Part shown: positions 33,445 to 44,478 of the stretch, in pieces | Layout: every line of letters starts with the position of its first letter | Numbering within the stretch: the stretch's first letter is position 1 | Source of the DNA: Tamarix chinensis | Taxonomy: Eukaryota; Streptophyta; Magnoliopsida; Caryophyllales; Tamaricaceae | DNA: 64,000 nucleotides | Direction of reading: 5' to 3' | Assembly: GCA_030549775.1 (NCBI GenBank) | Contig: CM060181.1 | Coordinates: forward strand, 36,891,063-36,955,062 | Notes under the pieces: model-generated | Told to the model about the DNA's origin: nothing | What the model saw: the letters and a program-made list of their open reading frames with translations, nothing else | Databases searched by the model: none | Translations under genes and position numbers: made by a program

Positions 33445-35693
33445 CTATTATTACTATTATTGCTATTATTTCTATTATTACTATTATTGCTATTATTACT
33501 ATTTTGGGAGAAGGGTAGAAACCCTTAGTTTATCACCTTTTCAAAAGAAAATAAGTGAATTAGTTATATTAATTCCTATAGTTAATTATTGGATAGTAAA
33601 ATGTCATCCTAAAACCAAACCTCAAAATAAGTTAAAATTATATAAGAGAGTCTAACTCTAGTATGCTTTGATATAATAGGCGAACCCAATCAAATTACTC
33701 AAGTGGAATAGGAGCGTGCACCAAGACCGGTGACGTTTTAGGTAAGGGTCTACTAAGGCCATTTATGTGTTTGCATGTATTATGAATATGACATGTTATG
33801 TAGTTTATGTTCGTTATTCTTATTGATTATGCATGCGATATGGTTATGAAGTTGAAGTATGTTATTATGAATGTCATGTGCCATGAAAAATATATGTGTA
33901 TGCTTATGTCATTAATGTATGACCTGAAGTGATATATGAATTAGGATTTGCATGTAAAAGGATGGTACTAGGGTTTGCATGAGATGGCATGGTGCTAGGG
34001 TTTGCACGAAAAGGAATGATACTAGGGTTTGCATGGAATAGCAAGAAGTTGAAGGGGTGCATGAAATAACATAATATTAGGGTTTGCATGAATTAATGTG
34101 GAGTTAGGGTTTTGCATGTGGATTAGGGTTTCATAAAAACATGCCTACATGGAATTAATGTTGCATGGGGATCTGAGTTGCATGGAAGTATGTCTACATA
34201 GATCTAGGGTTGGCATATGAATTAGGGTTTTCATGGAAGGGTGATATATGTAAAGCTAGGGTTTGCACATGTGAGGTACGTGGAGTTAGGGTTGCATGGG
34301 TGCTAGGGTTTGCATGGAAGCGTGGGTCATGTGTAGTTAGGGTTTGCATGGGAGCTAAGATTTGCATGGAGTTGTGGCTTACGTGGAGATAGGGTTAGCA
34401 TGGAGTAGGGTTGCATGGGAGTTAGGGCTTTCATGGATTTAGTCATGCATGTTTGGGCAAATGTTTGTGAATGTCAAATGTTTTTGAACAAAATACTTAA
34501 GACACTAATATCTTAAAGTGGAAGATTATTGAGCCGGGTCCAGACCGATCCACCGGTCAGGAATAGTGGTTAGGGTTTTACCCTATATGTGACCGATCCA
34601 CCGGTAATAATAGTGGTTAGGACATGAGGTCCTATGTGTGGCCGGCCCACCGACAATAATAGTGGGGTGAATCGAGCTCAATAAATACAAACCAGAATTG
34701 TTAAAGCTCTTAAAAGACATAATTACTTACAACGAAACACCATGCGAAGAGGAACCAGACCGATCCACCGGTCAGGAATAGTGGTTAGGGTTTTACCCTA
34801 TGTGTGTCCGGCCCACCGGTTATAATAGTGGGGTGTTCCTGTTTTTGCATGGATATGATGCGAACAGGAACCAGACCGATCCACCGGTCAGGAATAGTGG
34901 TTAGGGTTTTACCCTATGTGTGTCCGGCCCACCGGTTATAATAGTGGGGTGTTCCTATTTTTGCATGGATTGATAAAAGGCATGGCGTGAATTGACTTTT
35001 GATAAAAGAAAGATTAAATGGTTAATCTGGACCTTTTGGGCCTTATGTGTGGACTGTTGATTATAAGTCATGGATTTCACTTTATGCTTCTATGTATCAC
35101 ATGTGTGGGTTATAATTGTATGTGATCATTATCCTACATGAAATAATGTGTTATATGCCGGCCTTAGTATTCGGTTACCTTACTCGGTACGTAGCGTACT
35201 GATCACCTGTTTCATGGGTGCTACTTATTCCCACGAGCAGAAGGCCCGTCTAATTTGTTGCAGGTAGGAGATACTTACTTTGATGCTATCGATGTCTACG
35301 GGACATCAGGAGGGGCAGAGTGATAGCTAGGCTGGATCAATATTTAGAGTGACGTGGTCGTTGTCCTTTTTAAATTTATGATTCAAGTCATCTTTTATTA
35401 TGTTTGAATTATCGAAACAATTTTACTAAGGTTGTTTAGTTCTATCTGGAAAAAAAAACAATAGCCGGTATTTCAAACTATGTAAGACTTACGCGTACTC
35501 TGATTTCTGTTTTTATAAATTTGAATTTAAATGGTATTACTGATAATGTTTTCTTAGCCTTAGCACTTGGTACCGGAACGGTAGAAGTAAACTGGTCTGG
35601 TACTAAGTGTGGCGGTAACATCCCCAGAATTTACGGTTTTAATTTATGAGTATTGCTTTTAAAAAAAAATTGTGTAAATTTTGGGGTGTTACA
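31276..35693 (+). repeat. 3' LTR of element N
   Basis: 4418 bp, nearly identical to the 5' LTR. By eye the differences are scattered single bases, a shorter TTTC run after 31735, a longer TTA tract at 33375-33505 and small A-run changes. It carries the same TATA (32353-32360), telomere-like array (33940-34450), CCACCGG module (34530-34960) and terminal hairpin (35564-35609). Ends GGGGTGTTACA at 35693. Confidence 0.95.
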
Positions 35694-36873
35694 CTGACAC
35701 TCAAAAGATCGGTGGCCCAGCTGACCATAAACCTTGCACCAAATCCGAGCACCCTTGAAACTCTGCCATAGATGATCCGGACCACAGAAACGGCATGCAA
35801 AGCACCTCGACTAACCGTAAGATTTGCTCAAACATCCCGACTAACCCTGGTGCCAATACTAAACTCCCTAAGACTATTTCTAACCTCTCTATTGAAACCT
35901 TTGAGGTCCTCTTCCTTAATACTAGATCTTGCCTCTAGAACCCTACGACTCTAGCTTCCTCTCACCTAGAATGGAACCCTACTCCTGAACTAAAGTAGTA
36001 GCAAAACACGCCCTCTCATAAAATGTGGCTAGGTCCTGAAAATCCATAGTATCCATAATCCTCCATATGCTAAAGTGGAGTCTCTACTAAAACTAGTAAA
36101 CCATAGTCGACTTGCTAGCCGCAATCCTAGCTGCAAACATTAGCAACTCTATAAAACGGGCATAGTACTACCTCATCGTCATGCTCCCTTAAGTTAATAG
36201 CATAAAATCCTTCAACTTATCCCTCTTAAAACTCTCAGGGTAGAAGAAGGCTAGGTGTTAATAACCCCCTCGAAGTCCTCCCAGGACATCTATGGCCCGT
36301 CCTGTGCATGACAACCTACCCACTAGGTGTTAATAACCCCATGCAAGAAGAAGGCTATAATACCAGCCTTACGAGCATGTGGGCAATCAACTGCCTCAAA
36401 TGTCCTATCCAAATTCTGAATCCATCTCTCTAAGATGACCAAGTTCTTATCTCTGGCATAGATCGGAAGGTGATATCATGTAACCCTCCGAAGTCATTTT
36501 TATTCAATACCCTCTTGTGGCTGATGTAAAGGAAGTGGTGGTAGCTAAGGTAGACGTCAGACAAACTCGATAAACGCCTCAAATGTCTCCTCCAAATGAC
36601 TAACTCAACAGTTAAGCGTCATGATGACTAACTAGTTATAAGACAAAAAATGTGTTAGGGTAAAGACTTCTTAGTTTACTAGCACATAATTCACATTTCA
36701 AGGCCACTTAAGCTAACCGTCCTTGATTTCTAACAAGTTAATCTGGGTTTTTAAAAAGAAAAGGGGTTTTCTAAAATGTGAAATAGACTATTAAAATCAG
36801 ATAAGGGATCGTTGAAAACTGAATTTTAGAAACCAAAACATGATAATCAAAACCTAAAGCTTTGATGCCAACT
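35694..36873 (-). pseudogene. Element M1, part 1: gag (Ty3/gypsy)
   Basis: On the minus strand, downstream of the primer-binding site, frames with many stops give gag-like text, including YYARFIELLMFAA-type sequence near 36130-36180 (compare YYARFTELLRFAP in N) and W.DFEGV..T before it. The C-terminal zinc-knuckle area was split by element N at 35693/35694 and continues at 24987. Non-functional. Confidence 0.72.
36859..36870 (-). other. Primer-binding site of element M1
   Basis: Minus-strand TGGCATCAAAGC, a two-base variant of TGGTATCAGAGC, located three bases inside the LTR boundary at 36874. It fixes the minus orientation of M1 and shows that 36874-40597 is its 5' LTR. Confidence 0.85.
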
Positions 36874-37489
36874 TGTAACACCCTGATTTGTACTACTAAA
36901 AAAATCTATTTTTACAGTAGAAGTAAATAAATAAAATATTTGGGGTTAATGTCGTAATTGACATAAGACTTGCTTATTCAACTATCCTTACATCAATCAA
37001 AAGGCTAAAATAATTAAAGTAACACAAGAAAATTAGAAACAAAAGAAATAGTTATAATACAATAATGAGTTTGGAGCTTAACTCTGAATTATATTACAAA
37101 ATATAAAAGAAGGGATATCATGGATCAAGAGTCCAAAAAGGGAAACTGGTTAAATATATCAATCGGATAACAAATAATCTTCACCCAACCCCTAATATAA
37201 ATGAAGTCACTCATCCCCACATAAAGCATCATAGGCAGCATAATCATTAGCTGATTTTCTGATACCTACATATAAGAACCAGGGTCTCTTGCTTGTGGGA
37301 ATAAGTGGTGCCCATAAAATAGGTAGTCAGGACACTATGTACTGAGTAAGGGGATAATACTATCGAAATAGAGATACTATTATAACATGTTTTCACATCA
37401 AATAATAAGTGAATAAACAAATAAATTAAGCATCTCATAGGATAGAAAATGATCCAAATCTCTTTATTAAGTATAATCCATTTTCATTC

Positions 37490-37935
37490 TTTTATATATA
37501 TTGAGTGTTGGAACCCCAATATTCTTAAACCTATGGAAAAATCTAAAGCACCTTCTCAAGGACAATACACATGATCCACTATTATCATCTAGTGGAATGG
37601 ATATAAAAACATCACCTTCTCGGGGTAAAATGCTCCAGAGCCACTATTCTCCCTGGTGGAATGGGACATATACATAAAAACAATACCTTAGTCTTGACTA
37701 GCGTACTCTTTCACTTTAAATTATTAGTATCTTTTCCATATATTATACTATTATATTTTCATTTCACGATGAGTAGGGGCCCCACTATTCTTAATCCGGT
37801 GGATCAGTCTAAAACACCTTCTCGAGGAAAAATGCTTCCAAGCTACTTTTCTTTCTGGTGGAGCGAAGATTAAAAACATCACCGTTTCAGGGCAAAACGT
37901 TCCTGAGCCACTATTCTCTCTAGTTGAACGGGAAT
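37490..37935 (-). repeat. CCACTATT...GGTGGA repeats in the M1 LTR
   Basis: At least four units on the plus strand, each with CACTATT, a short spacer and GTGGA or TTGAACGGGA, preceded by a GGGGTAAAATGCTCC-type segment (for example 37577, 37641, 37782, 37908). They are the reverse-orientation counterparts of the CCACCGG/AATAGTGG module in the N and S LTRs. Confidence 0.75.
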
Positions 37936-39927
37936 ACATATACATATACATACATATCTACAAATATATAAATAGATCACCTTAGCTCTACTCACGTGCC
38001 CTTTCACTTTAAGTGATTAGTGTCTTATTTAAGATTGATTCTCAGGCATCGAGCACATTAAAGCAGATACGTACATAATACAAGTTAAAGTTTTCACATC
38101 CTTTCAAACCCTAGTTACACACACTTTAGCATTCATTCTCCCATATTGATTATTCCTCCACATATTATATTATTTTATCCTCAAATCTCATCATTATTAT
38201 CACACCCATAATGTGTAGTCTAGTCCCCATGTCATACACATGCGCTAACAATCTTATCCCAACATATTACTCATAGAAATCTCTAAAAATCCTAATTCCA
38301 CATAATTTTCATAACATCTCCCATGACATTCATATGATTACCAATTATAATAGATAGCCTAATAAGGCCAATCATTAACAACGTATTCAGAATCCAAATA
38401 ACCTCTAGATTGTACACATGGAATAATGATATTATCATTATAAGATATTTTACCCCAAATTATCCATAAATTCATTTAAGGACCCCAAATAACAATAATA
38501 CTTCCAAACATTCTTCATGATATTATTATCATATTTTAATCCACCTTACACATCAAACACCAAATTTGCCTTATTATCCCTTAATGACCAAATTACCCTT
38601 AAGCAAAATTAATAACCTTTATTTTATAAAATCTTGGACCTTCCCACACATTATTTTCTAAGTCCACAAATTATCATCATACCTCATGAGAATTCTTATG
38701 TCCACTTATCAAAGCTCATTTAGCCCATATTTCATGTCATAAGATACATTTCCATAATTATGACATTATCACAATAAAATTAAAATGGTACCTCTTATCC
38801 ATTCTCACTTCCTTTCAACATCATATTCATATCATCACAAAATATCATGAATCACGCATGTTACATCATATATCAACAATATCATAAAAAAAGCACATAA
38901 CCATACATGAAACTATCACAAAACCCTAACCATTGAATAATATCCTTACCAACTAGGAAACTAGGCTCTAAGCATGCAATCATAGACTTATTCCTCCAAA
39001 GGTACTAGAATACCGCCTACGAAAAAATTAAAATTTATGGTTAGGATCTAAGATTTTAAATGAAGGAGAAATTAAGGTAAATAGGGCAAAAATAGAAATA
39101 ACCATAGTCAAATGGAAGCTTGTGATGTGTAGATGTATAGTATATTGTGTGGTAGAGCTATGCTAAACATTTAGTGGTGTTTAGATAAGGTTTTGGATTG
39201 AAAATAGGGGTGCACGACCAAAAATGGGAAGCTACATGGCTGTGCTGTAGGTTATGCATATCTAGGTTGAGAGGAAGAATCGTGCATGGCTAGTTGGTGC
39301 AAAGTGGCATGGCCATGCTCAATTGCTGGGCAAACAAGTCACAAGATGAACAGATACGCATGGGCATGCAAGGTTGCACGAAAAGTTTGTGTTAGGTTGT
39401 ATAGGTGTGCAATAGAAAATTTTAGAGCTACATGGTTGTGCGTAGGCCATGCACTTTGTAAAAATGAAATGGGTAAGGTAGAGAAGAAGGGAAAAGAGGT
39501 GGCGATCGATGATAATGGCTAGTGACAGTGTCGAGGAAGGTTGGGGAGACTTTGGTAGTCGATCCACTTGCCAAAAGGTGGTGAGTGGTGGACGAGGCTG
39601 TGCACGGTTGTGGAATGGGTGGTGCACATTCCAAAAATAGGGGAAAGAAGGAGGAAGAAGAGGAAGAAAAGAGAAGGAAGAAAGGAGAAAGAAGGGGGAG
39701 CTTGTACAATAGGTTTTTGGCAAAGAAATGATAGAGTGCAGGCCAAACAAAGAGTAATTATATATATATATATGGCATATGTGCATGTAAAGTAAATAAG
39801 GGAAGGGAAAAGTGATAGAAGAGGGAGGTGTGCGATCAATGCTATAAGATGGTGCAAAAGGAAAAGATGGTTGAGTGTTGGGAACAATGGTAGGTGATGG
39901 GGATGGTTGCATGTATGGGTTGCATAA

Positions 39928-40005
39928 GGATGATGATGATGATGATGATGATAATGAAAAGAAGAAGAAGAAGAAGAAGAAGAAAGAGGAGGAGGAGGAG
40001 GAGGA
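39928..40005. repeat. (GAT)n(GAA)n(GAG)n compound microsatellite in the M1 LTR
   Basis: Consecutive runs of GAT, AAG and GAG units. Overlapping frames encode poly-Asp, poly-Lys or poly-Ser and are not genes. Confidence 0.95.
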
Positions 40006-40255
40006 GAATTGGGAGGGTGTGTGCACAAGGTGTGCAAGTCGGGTAGTGATAGGGAAGTAGAAGGAGAAGGAGAAAAAAGAAAGAAAAGAAGTAGGGTGAT
40101 GGGTGATGGATTTCTGCAGGAGGAGGAGGAGGAGGAGAAGTGGGAGGGTGTGTGCACAGGGTGTGCAGGTTGGGTAGCAATAGGTAAGTAGAGGGAGAAG
40201 GAGAAAAAAAGAGAGAAAAGAAGTAGGATGATGGGTGATGGATTTCTGCAAGAGG
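39985..40255. repeat. Tandem duplication, period about 131 bp, in the M1 LTR
   Basis: GGGAGGGTGTGTGCAC starts at 40011 and again at 40142. GATGGGTGATGGATTTCTGC occurs at about 40098 and 40230. Two full copies and part of a third. Confidence 0.85.
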
Positions 40256-40597
40256 TGATGATGCAAGTTGCATCAATTTCAAACATTGCGACTTAGTTTG
40301 ACGAGAGAAAGGATAAGAAGAAAAGAAAAGGAGAAAGAAAAAGGAAAAAAGAAACGGTTAGGGGGATTAGTTAAGGTGGTTTTAAATTATCTAAAAGTAA
40401 TTAAGATTAGTAGAAATTTTAGTGGGTTTTGATTTTGGTTTATGAATTACGATTTATCAAAGTTAAGGTTTCAAATTTGGTTAAAAGTTTAGGATTAAAA
40501 AATTAGTTTAAGGGTAAAATAAGGTTTCTTGAGATTAGAATCAAATTAGGGTGCTGATGACGTAGGATTTGGCTAAGAAAATGTTTGGGGTATTACA

Positions 40598-41360
40598 GGA
40601 AGCATGCCACCTAAGTATGGTAGGAGCATAGGGTCAGTACCCTAAGTCTGAGGTCTTTTTGGGCATTATACTGAGGAGAGACACTACAGTATTAAGCATT
40701 GTAGAGTAGGTCACCCGAGAGTAGACTGTAAAATCAACAAGGTCAAGTGCCATAGATGTAGCTAGGTAGGGAACATGGCTTATGAGTGTCACATTGGAGG
40801 TGTCAATGTCCATAGGAGTCAGTTTAGATTTTAGATTACTGAATCTATTTAGCAGTTGCAAACTCAAAGTACTCCTCCATCACCAGCTAGTGTCGCTAGT
40901 TGAGCAAGTTAGCCTAGATATCAAAGGCCTCACCCTTTTCAATAAGGGTAGAGATCAGCCAATACCTTAGGAGTTTCTTCGGGAGGATGCCTAAATGTGA
41001 TGATTCAGGTAAAGGTAAAATGTTAGACCGATGTGGTGACCAATATACTTAGTGTCTCTACCTTTCTTTCACGTGTAATGATTAACTCTGGTGGATTCAT
41101 AGCTAGAGTTTCATTCTCTCCTTCCATTACTATCTCCACTTCTATTGTGTTACCTTCTTAGTATAGAATTACATGCTATGGATTCTATAAAAGAGTGGCC
41201 TTGATAATTAAGTTTAGAGTTTCTACTAGAATTCATAGAACTTGATGTCCATGACTTTGATGTGATCATTGGAATGGATATGTTTGGGTAAGTATTGAGC
41301 ATTGATTGATTGTGCACAAGAATGTGTGGTTCAATGAGGACCAAAGGGTGTTGGGGTCTC
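40598..41360 (+). pseudogene. Element P: gag C-terminus and protease (chromovirus)
   Basis: Plus-strand frames with stops give a degenerate knuckle (HYSIKHCRVGHPRVDC), then CHRC...VGNMAYEC with a TAG in the middle, then a Gln/Pro/Ser-rich linker. After a poorly preserved retropepsin comes DFDVIIGMDMFG (about 41255-41290), the conserved C-terminal protease block. The N-terminal part of gag, the primer-binding site and the 5' LTR are missing because M1's LTR interrupts gag at 40597/40598. Confidence 0.8.
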
Positions 41361-42400
41361 ATATTTGAAGTGTGAACCTAATCCCTCTACATAGACCATG
41401 TCTGCAATAGCGATGAGCAACCTTTTTCATAAATGATATATGCTCTTCTTGTGTAGCATCTAAGATACCGAAGCAGTTGAGATGCCATTGGAGCAAATAG
41501 TAGTGGTTTATGATTATCCTAACTTATTCCCTAAGGAGATTCTAGCAATGCCACTGATTCAAGAGGTTGAGTTCACTGTGGACATGTTGCCAGGGACAGA
41601 ACTAGTATCTAAGGCCCCATAGCATATGGCACCTATAAAGATGGAAGAGCTCAAGGCTCAATCGGAGGATTTATTTGAGACGGGTTACATCTAACAAAGT
41701 ATATCATCATGGGGAGCACCAATCCTATTTGTGTAGAAGAAAGATGAGAACATAAGGTTGTGCATCGATTACCGAAGGTTGAATCATGTTGATAAAGAGT
41801 CATTATCCATTGCCAAGAATTGCTTTCCTATTTGATCAACTCAAGGGAGCCAATATATTCTCCACGATTGATCTTTAGGTAGGCTAAAATCAATTGATGA
41901 TAGCAGAGCAGGGCATCCCTAAGATTACCTTTTGGGTAATGTATGGTCATTATGAGTACATAATAACGCCTTTCGGACTCACTAATGTGCCATTAGCATT
42001 AATCTCCCTCATGAACTAGATATTTTAACAGTTCTTGGATCAGTTCATCATAGTGTTCATTCAACGATATCCTCATCTACTACAGCAATTGAGAGATGCA
42101 TAAGCAACATTTAAGGTAGACTTTGGCATTATTAAGATTAGACATGCAATACGCCAAACTCTTAAAGTGAAATTTTTTGTTAAATCAAGTGGATTTCCTT
42201 GGACATATAATCTCTAAGGATGGAGTGGTAGTGAATCCTATAAAGGTTCAAGCAGTTTCTGAATGGACGACACCAACTTTTATCAAGGTGGTGCTTAACT
42301 TTTTGGGATTGGTTAGTTACTACCATATAATTGTGGCACAAATTTCTAAGATAGAGTGACTGGTGACTAATATAATGAAGAAGGATACATGTTTTTAGTA
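41361..42400 (+). pseudogene. Element P: reverse transcriptase
   Basis: Recognisable blocks in order: NLFPKEILAMPL, EVEFTVDMLPGTE, the RT start [19 protein letters not shown] (family CIDYRxLN), a ruined palm region with several stops where the catalytic YxDD should be, then an intact piece VDFLGHIISKDGV (42189-42227) and NFLGLVSYYH. About 340 codons, with stops and frame changes throughout. It would have copied element RNA into DNA; it is dead. Confidence 0.87.
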
Positions 42401-42850
42401 GGATTAGAGGTGTGGTGAAGCTTTCAAGGAGTTGAAGAAGTGCTTAACTTTAGCCCCAGTGCTCATGTTGCTAAGTGGATCTCATGGTTTTGAAGTATAT
42501 AGTGATGCTTCCAAGCATGGTTTGGGTTGCATCCTGATGTAACATGGGAAAGTAGTGGCGTACTCTTTTTGACAACTTAAGTAGCATGAATAGAAGTACC
42601 CAATGGATGATATAGAGCTTGTCACGGTAATGTTCACCTTAAAGATCTAGAGGCATTACCATAAGAGCCTCAAGTATATCTTAACGCAGTGGAAGTTGAA
42701 TCTAAGACAACACCAATGGTTGGAGTTGGTCAAGAATTATGACTTGGAATTGACCTACCATAAGGGTAAGGCTAATATGGTGGTAGATGTGCTTAGTTAA
42801 AAGATGTCACAATCCTTGGGCACGATCATGTTGGCAGACCATCTGTGCTA
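42401..42850 (+). pseudogene. Element P: RNase H
   Basis: Follows RT directly: EAFKELKKCLTLAPVL, then EVYSDASKHGLGCIL with the first catalytic aspartate of gypsy RNase H, VVAYSF, YPMDDIELV (family YPTHDLELAAV), [20 protein letters not shown] with the H.GKAN block, then VVDVLS. Stops replace a few residues. Confidence 0.87.
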
Positions 42851-44100
42851 AAACTATAAGAAGTTAGAGATTGAGTTATTCACCACTAGTAATCTAGAAG
42901 CACAAATGAGCCCACTCACCATTAACCCTTTAATCTTCAAGGACATCTAAGCTAATCAACTTGGCAATTTTAAGATCGAGAGGATCCGAACTAGTATTGC
43001 ATAATGTAGAGCTAAATGGTTTCAAATTCACGAGGACAACAATGTCAAATACCAAGGTATGTTGTGTGTACCATATGGATATGTTGAACGTGTGAGAATG
43101 ATCCTTGAAGATGGACATTATACTCTTTAGTTTATCCACCTTGGAGGGGGAAACCTATACAGGGATCAAAATAAGGTATGTTGGTGGCCTCATATGAAGT
43201 AGGAAGTGGCAGAATTTCTTACCTATAGAGACCGGCAAGATTAGTGCAACCACCATAAGTTCTCGAGTGGAAGTGGGATAACATATCTATGGACTTGGTT
43301 GTTGGTTTTCTAGGGAACCATAGTGGATTTGATTCTCTCTAGGTTATTGTGGATCATTTGGCTAAGTCAACCATGTTAATACTAATAAATGCAACATGAA
43401 GTATGGAGTAGTTAGCCAGTGCTTAAAGGAAATATGTTTTGAGACTACATGGAGTACCTAGGTATATCATGTCATACCAAGACTCTTGGTTCTTGTTCTA
43501 CTATTGGAAAAGTTCCAAGCCAATTTTGGTACTCACCTAATGATGAGTACTTCTTTTCACCCAACTACGGATTGACAGATAGAGAGGACCATTCAAACTT
43601 TAGAAGATATTATTCAAGTGTGTGCATTTAATTTTGGGAGTAGTTAGGAAGATTGTCTGGACTTAATTGAGTTCTCGTACAATAATAGTTGCCACGCTAG
43701 TATCAAGATGGCACCTTTTGAAGCCTTATATGAGAGAAAATGTCATAGTCCTTCGTGTTCGAATTTCATCATCAAAAAGCTTGTGTTGGAACCCAAAATG
43801 ATTGAGGAGATAATGAGGCACATTTGAATGATTCAAGACCAGATGAGAGTATCCCAATATAGACAAAAGAGCTATGCAGATCTAAGAAGATGAACTAATG
43901 GTTATGAGTTGGGTGATAGAGTCCATTTGAGGGTTTCACCCACCAAAGGAGTCATCAAGTTTAGTAAAAATGGGAAGCTCAGTCTGAGGTATATTGGACC
44001 ATATAAGATTGTGGACGGTGTTGGTGAGGTCTCCTATCGCTTAACATTACCGATGAAATTGTTGCATGTGCATAATGTCTTTCGCATTTCCTAGTTGAGG
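42851..44100 (+). pseudogene. Element P: integrase
   Basis: Relics of the zinc-binding region near 43060-43260, the core block WKWDNISMDLVVGFLGN (near 43268-43320), VDHLAKS, the later core EFSYNNSCHASIKMAPFEALY (43669-43731), then a 61-codon open piece (43909-44094) with GDRVHLRVSPTKGV, LSLRYIGPYKIVDGVG and HVHNVFRIS. The last is the GPY/F module typical of gypsy integrases of this lineage. Frame changes and stops are common. Confidence 0.85.
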
Positions 44101-44129
44101 AAGAATGTAGCGGACCCTTCACCAGTTAT

Positions 44130-44350
44130 TCAACCAAAATCGCTAGAGCTTCATAAATCTCTCACTTATGAAGAGTGAAAAGTGAGCATTTTGGACACAA
44201 AGATGAGAGAGACACGTACAAAGACTGTTTCACTATTAAAGGTCCTTTAGTAATGATATGGTACCAAGGAAGCTACTTGAGAGATTGAGGAGGAAATTTG
44301 AGCTAAGTTTCCAAAGTTATTTTCTTTGCATGTTACTTTAGTGTAATCCC
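44130..44350 (+). pseudogene. Element P: chromodomain
   Basis: After the GPY/F module the frame reads SLTYEE.KVSILDTKMRETRTKTVSLLKVL, then EAT.EIEEEI.AKFPKLF. This follows the integrase C-terminal chromodomain of Tekay/Del-type chromoviruses (VEILDR...LRNKTIPLVKVLW, EEATWE.EEEM...YPELF). Chromodomains of this kind direct insertion into heterochromatin. Several stops. Confidence 0.78.
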
Positions 44351-44478
44351 TTTTTTTCAAGGGGTAGTAACCCTTTGTTTAGTTGTATTGATTCTAAGGA
44401 ATGACTTGGTATGTGTTAAAGAATGTGATTGGAATGCTTATATGCTTCGAGGAAGCAACCTCTTTAACAACGTAGTGT

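Larger units (their letters stand above)
24988..35693 (+). mobile_element. Element N: full-length, gag-only Ty3/gypsy-type retrotransposon with 4.4-kb LTRs
   Basis: Two long direct repeats (24988-29407 and 31276-35693) bounded by TG...CA flank an internal region of only 1868 bp. An initiator-methionine primer-binding site follows the 5' LTR at 29411-29422, and a polypurine tract AAGGGGG at 31263-31269 precedes the 3' LTR. The flanks form a 4-of-5 target-site duplication. The only coding content is gag with two zinc knuckles and a protease stub. RT, RNase H and integrase are absent. The LTRs differ by scattered substitutions and a few repeat-length indels, so the insertion is young compared with its neighbours. 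It sits inside the gag region of M1. Gag and LTR wording place it with the Tekay/Del-like chromoviruses; dependence on a relative for pol is inferred. Confidence 0.93.
36874..40597 (-). repeat. 5' LTR of element M1
   Basis: 3724 bp bounded by TGTAACACCC (36874) and GGGGTATTACA (40597) as read on the plus strand. Minus orientation follows from the primer-binding site on the left. In reverse it contains CCACTATT...GGTGGA repeats at 37560-37930, related to the module in N, and purine-rich simple repeats at 39920-40005. On the right it abuts the gag of element P directly, so M1 inserted into P. The long open frames here, serine/phenylalanine-rich on the minus strand, are translations of simple repeats. 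Confidence 0.85.

Noticed and set aside
39319..40286. Long minus-strand open frames (315, 255 and 146 codons), rich in Ser, Phe, Pro and Leu
   Set aside because: They translate GAG/GAA/GAT simple repeats and a 131-bp tandem duplication inside the M1 LTR in three frames at once. No domain, and the length is explained by stop-poor purine repeats.
36874..40597. This LTR read as the 5' LTR of plus-strand element P
   Set aside because: P's gag begins at 40598 with no primer-binding site in between, while a minus-strand primer-binding site adjoins the other end at 36859-36870. It is the 5' LTR of M1.
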